A stretch of 16,717 nt of DNA, taken from contig JBEEIB010000082.1 of the NCBI GenBank assembly GCA_041167675.1, positions 1 to 16,717 of the forward strand, written 5' to 3'. This document shows positions 13,723 through 16,717 of the stretch, in pieces. Position numbers and translations under genes: made by a program. The notes beneath the pieces were generated by a model, which saw nothing but the letters and a program-made list of their open reading frames with translations, ran no database searches and had not been told where the DNA came from. Every line of letters begins with the position of its first letter. The first letter of the stretch is position 1. The DNA comes from DASTDH01 sp041167675. Its GTDB lineage: Bacteria > Verrucomicrobiota > Verrucomicrobiia > Chthoniobacterales > JAFAMB01.

Positions 13723-15183
13723 GTGAAGATTTCTCATAAACCTACGCACGAATGTGGCGTCTTCGCCGTGTACGGTCACCCGGACGCGGCTCTTCTTACT
13801 TATTACGGCTTGTTTGCGCTGCAGCATCGCGGGCAAGAAAGCGCTGGGATTGTTGCTGCCACCGGCTCAAATCAACCTTTTCTGATCCATCGAGGGATGG
13901 GACTAGTGTCCCAGGTTTTTGGAGAGAAGGAATTGGTAAATCTGAAAGGAAACCGCGCCATCGGTCACGTTCGATACTCCACGACCGGATCCAGCAATCT
14001 GAAAAATGCACAACCGCTCGTAGTCGACTGCGCCCGAGGCCAAATGGCGATCGCTCACAACGGCAACCTGGTAAACGCTGCTATTCTCCGAGAAGAGCTG
14101 GAATCTCGTGGATCAATTTTCCAGACCACCGTCGATAGCGAAATCATTTTGCATTTGCTAGCCAGCCCTATTGACCAAAAAAATGTCCTGACGGCCTTGC
14201 GTCAGATCCACGGCGCATTCTCGTTTGTACTCCTTGGCGAAGAGGAAATTATCGGTGTTCGGGATCCCTTCGGCTTTCGACCTCTGGTTCTTGGCAAGTT
14301 AGAAGACGCATTCGTGCTTGCTTCTGAGACTTGCGCTTTCGACTTGATTCATGCGGAGTTCATTCGCGAGATCGAACCTGGTGAGGTGATCATCATTAAC
14401 GATGATGGCATTCACTCAGAGTGGCCGTTCAAGGAGGAGCGGAAAGCGTTTTGCATGTTCGAGTTTGTCTACTTTGCTCGACCCGACAGCCTGATTAGTG
14501 ATCGCAACGTCAGCAAAGTACGAGTGGAGATGGGTCGCGAACTGGCCCGACTTCACCCGGTTGAGGCGGATATAGTCGTTCCTGTCCCGGATTCAGGCAA
14601 CTACGCCGCTCTCGGGTTTAGTCACGAGTTGGGAATCCCTTACGAGCACGCTTTCGTTCGCAATCATTATATCGGACGCACTTTCCTGCAGCCAACGCAG
14701 CTGATTCGAGATTTCAACGTCCGGGTAAAGCTCAATTTGATCAAAGAATTGGTGCAGGGAAAACGGGTAGTCGTGGTGGACGATTCCGTTGTTCGCGGGA
14801 CAACGGCTCGCGCTCGAGTGGTGAATCTCCGAGAAGCCGGAGCCAAAGAAGTCCATCTTCGCATCAGCTGTCCACCGCATAAATTTCCCTGTTATTATGG
14901 GATCGATTTTCCGGACCCGAAGAATCTTCTGGCTAACCAGCTAACGTTATCCGAGATCCGAGACTATCTAGAGGTCGATTCAATTGGATATCTCGATGTC
15001 GATGGAATGGTTCGGGCGACCGGATTGCCGGCCAACCAGTTTTGTTTGGCTTGTTTCAATAGCGATTACCCGGTGCCATTCGATCCCAATCTTGATAAGT
15101 TTATTATGGAACGCCGCCAAAATCGATCCCGCCTCTTTGCGGAATCTGCCAGCCAACCGCAGCTCTTTGCGCGTTCGAAATGA
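13723..15183 (+). CDS. purF: Amidophosphoribosyltransferase
   Basis: PurF, 486 aa, converts PRPP and glutamine to phosphoribosylamine, the first committed and feedback-controlled step of purine synthesis. It starts with GTG nine bases after purL. A 10-residue propeptide precedes C11 ('THE-CGVFAVYG'), which becomes the N-terminal catalytic cysteine after cleavage. 'GHVRYSTTGS' (81-90) and 'AHNGNLVN' (111-118) belong to the glutaminase domain. 'VVVVDDSVVRGTTA' (349-362) is the PRPP loop. Cysteines C244, C390, C441 and C444 match the positions of the 4Fe-4S ligands of the Bacillus subtilis enzyme, so an oxygen-sensitive iron-sulfur, propeptide-bearing type is expected. The stop overlaps the purM start (ATGA). 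Confidence 0.97.
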   Translation: MKISHKPTHECGVFAVYGHPDAALLTYYGLFALQHRGQESAGIVAATGSNQPFLIHRGMGLVSQVFGEKELVNLKGNRAIGHVRYSTTGSSNLKNAQPLVVDCARGQMAIAHNGNLVNAAILREELESRGSIFQTTVDSEIILHLLASPIDQKNVLTALRQIHGAFSFVLLGEEEIIGVRDPFGFRPLVLGKLEDAFVLASETCAFDLIHAEFIREIEPGEVIIINDDGIHSEWPFKEERKAFCMFEFVYFARPDSLISDRNVSKVRVEMGRELARLHPVEADIVVPVPDSGNYAALGFSHELGIPYEHAFVRNHYIGRTFLQPTQLIRDFNVRVKLNLIKELVQGKRVVVVDDSVVRGTTARARVVNLREAGAKEVHLRISCPPHKFPCYYGIDFPDPKNLLANQLTLSEIRDYLEVDSIGYLDVDGMVRATGLPANQFCLACFNSDYPVPFDPNLDKFIMERRQNRSRLFAESASQPQLFARSK

Positions 15184-16202
15184 CTCGCCTGAAAAAGAAG
15201 GCGTATGCGGCGGCTGGGGTAGACATCGCACTGGGAAATCTGGTGAAGCGAGGTCTGCAGGAAAAGGTCAAGACCACCTTCGGACCTGAAGTCCTGGGTC
15301 GGATCGGTGCGTTCGGCGGCTTCTTTCGTCTGGATTTGCAAGGGATAAAGGACCCGGTCCTGGTGTCGAGTATTGATGGGGTAGGCACCAAGCTAAAAAT
15401 CGCAATTTCGCTGGGAAAGCACGACTCCATTGCTCAAGATCTAGTTAATCATTGCATTAACGATATTGCGGTGACCGGAGCGAAACCGTTGTTCTTTTTG
15501 GATTACATTGGTGCTGAGCGGCTCGAACCGCCTGTTTTTAATAAATTGATATCGGGTTTTACTAAAGCATGCCAAGCTGGCCGGTGTGCCCTCATCGGAG
15601 GCGAAACCGCGCAAATGCCCGATATGTATCATCGGGGCGAATATGATTTGGCCGGTTGCATCGTTGGCATCGTCGATCGCGAGAAGATCATCGATGGCAG
15701 TCGTATTGTTCCGTCCGATGTTTTGATCGGTCTGCCGTCAAATGGATTGCATACCAATGGCTACTCCTTGGCTCGCAAGGTCTTGTTGTCCGAGATGCGA
15801 CTAGATCTGGGACAAAAAGTCGAAGGCCTGTCAAAAACTTTGGGTGAGGAATTGCTTCGCATTCACCGAAATTATCAACCAATGCTAGCCGAGATTCCTG
15901 CCGGGCGGATCAAAGGAGCTGCCCACATTACCGGAGGAGGATTAATTGATAACTTACCCCGCATCCTGCCTGCCACTTGCGACGCATTAATTGACACTTC
16001 GACCTGGAAAGCTCCTCCCATTTTTCGCCTGATTCAAAGGGGTGGAGGAATCGCGTTCGAGGAAATGCTGGAGGTGTTCAATATGGGTATCGGATTGGTG
16101 TTAGTGGTTGCGAAGCGCAATGCCGCAGAGGTAATCGAACGCACAGCTGGGAAGACCATTGGCCAGATCACGCCTGGCTCGAGGAAGGTGTTAGTTACCT
16201 AA
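15180..16202 (+). CDS. purM: Phosphoribosylformylglycinamidine cyclo-ligase (AIR synthetase)
   Basis: PurM, 340 aa, closes FGAM to aminoimidazole ribotide using ATP, directly after the PurS-Q-L reaction. It shows 'AYAAAGVDI' (8-16), 'SSIDGVGTKLKIA' (63-75), 'IGGETAQMPDMY' (138-149), 'GLPSNGLHTNGYSLAR' (189-204) and 'HITGGGLIDNLPRILP' (248-263), the full AIRS-family set. Length and ends are normal. The ATG overlaps the purF TGA. No terminator follows; the hydrolase gene begins 14 bp later. Confidence 0.97.
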   Translation: MTRLKKKAYAAAGVDIALGNLVKRGLQEKVKTTFGPEVLGRIGAFGGFFRLDLQGIKDPVLVSSIDGVGTKLKIAISLGKHDSIAQDLVNHCINDIAVTGAKPLFFLDYIGAERLEPPVFNKLISGFTKACQAGRCALIGGETAQMPDMYHRGEYDLAGCIVGIVDREKIIDGSRIVPSDVLIGLPSNGLHTNGYSLARKVLLSEMRLDLGQKVEGLSKTLGEELLRIHRNYQPMLAEIPAGRIKGAAHITGGGLIDNLPRILPATCDALIDTSTWKAPPIFRLIQRGGGIAFEEMLEVFNMGIGLVLVVAKRNAAEVIERTAGKTIGQITPGSRKVLVT

Positions 16203-16216
16203 TAATTTATTGAGCT

Positions 16217-16717
16217 ATGGCGGCGCAATCCTTTTTCCGGCGTCGATTTTGGGGTTTCGGTATCGGTGCCGGTCTCCTTGGGCTCCTAATCCTTACTGTT
16301 CGTTACGCTCTCCGGCCGCCTCGCAAGAGCCAATTGCCGGACAACATCTTTCCGGCAATTTTCGCTACCCGAATCCTCTATACGGCCAAAGGGGAACTGG
16401 TCTACCACGAGTCGGGACAGGGCAATCCTCTCATCTTTTTGCATGGCGTCTACCCTGGAGCCTCGTCGTATGAGTGGTCGCGCATTTATCCCCATTTTGC
16501 AGATCGTTTCCAAGTCCTCGCTCCAGATCTCGTCGGCTTTGGTGAATCGGCTCGCCCGAACCGCCCGCTCACCGCTGCCGATCATGCGACCGTGCTGGCG
16601 GAATTCTTGAAAGCAAAAACCGGCGAAGGACGTGTCACAATCGTTGCTAGCGGGCTCGGCGCCGCTTTTGCTGTGTTGTTGTCGGTGCAACACCCGGAAT
16701 TGGTGCAACGCCTCGTT
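16217..16717 (+). CDS. Membrane-anchored alpha/beta-hydrolase, 3' end outside window
   Basis: The first 167 residues are seen; the frame is open to the window edge. A basic start and one hydrophobic segment (about 11-31) suggest an N-terminal membrane anchor. The alpha/beta-hydrolase core begins near 53, with the oxyanion 'FLHGVYPG' (74-81) and 'LAPDLVGFGESARP' (101-114). At the nucleophile elbow the usual 'GHSLGG' reads 'ASGLGA' (144-149), so the serine position is occupied by Gly and the adjacent Ser lies one place earlier. The protein may be non-catalytic or belong to a variant subgroup. It starts 14 bp after purM, so it is probably co-transcribed, but no role in purine synthesis is implied. 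The substrate is unknown. Confidence 0.8.
   Translation, partial: MAAQSFFRRRFWGFGIGAGLLGLLILTVRYALRPPRKSQLPDNIFPAIFATRILYTAKGELVYHESGQGNPLIFLHGVYPGASSYEWSRIYPHFADRFQVLAPDLVGFGESARPNRPLTAADHATVLAEFLKAKTGEGRVTIVASGLGAAFAVLLSVQHPELVQRLV

Noticed and set aside
1..16717. CRISPR array, tRNA, rRNA or transposase genes
   Set aside because: No regularly spaced repeats, no recognisable tRNA cloverleaf or rRNA segment, and no transposase or integrase frame was seen on either strand.

Overview
This 16.7-kb window looks like a contig from an uncultivated soil-type bacterium with about 50-55% G+C. Protein character points to the Verrucomicrobia, with weaker Acidobacteria-like character at the extreme left; this is an inference from gene content and protein style, not from a database search. 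No rRNA, tRNA, CRISPR array or intact insertion sequence is visible.

Left part (1-3190). A truncated AsmA-like envelope protein (42-629) runs abruptly, around 620-630, into the C-terminal half of an unrelated MFS exporter (626-1450). The join is a rearrangement scar or an assembly chimera. A small unknown ORF follows (1469-1717), then, on the minus strand, a berberine-bridge-type FAD oxidoreductase (1812-3188). A 647-bp stretch without a confident gene (3189-3835) separates this from the next block.

Middle part (3836-10363). Two minus-strand genes encode a TIGR01777-type epimerase-like protein and an exported Amidase_2 peptidoglycan amidase with a long proline-rich linker. Between them lies a hairpin-rich, REP-like intergenic region. 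Divergent from the amidase is a 657-aa fusion of an MGDG-synthase/UgtP-type glycosyltransferase with a complete PHP phosphoesterase domain. A minus-strand cluster then encodes an exported helical protein, an exported beta-sandwich protein, a double-ACT-domain protein and a small lipoprotein; none has a known specific function.

Right part (10542-16717). A compact purine biosynthesis operon runs purS-purQ-purL-purF-purM, with ATGA stop/start overlaps at three of its four junctions. PurS, PurQ and the small-type PurL form the three-subunit FGAM synthase. PurF supplies phosphoribosylamine at the first committed step, and PurM closes the imidazole ring to AIR. Fourteen bases after purM starts a membrane-anchored alpha/beta-hydrolase that runs off the window; its nucleophile-elbow serine appears to be replaced by glycine.

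Most of the window is ordinary housekeeping. The items most worth a second look are the glycosyltransferase-PHP fusion, the four-gene exported/ACT cluster, the serine-less hydrolase behind purM, and the AsmA/MFS junction.
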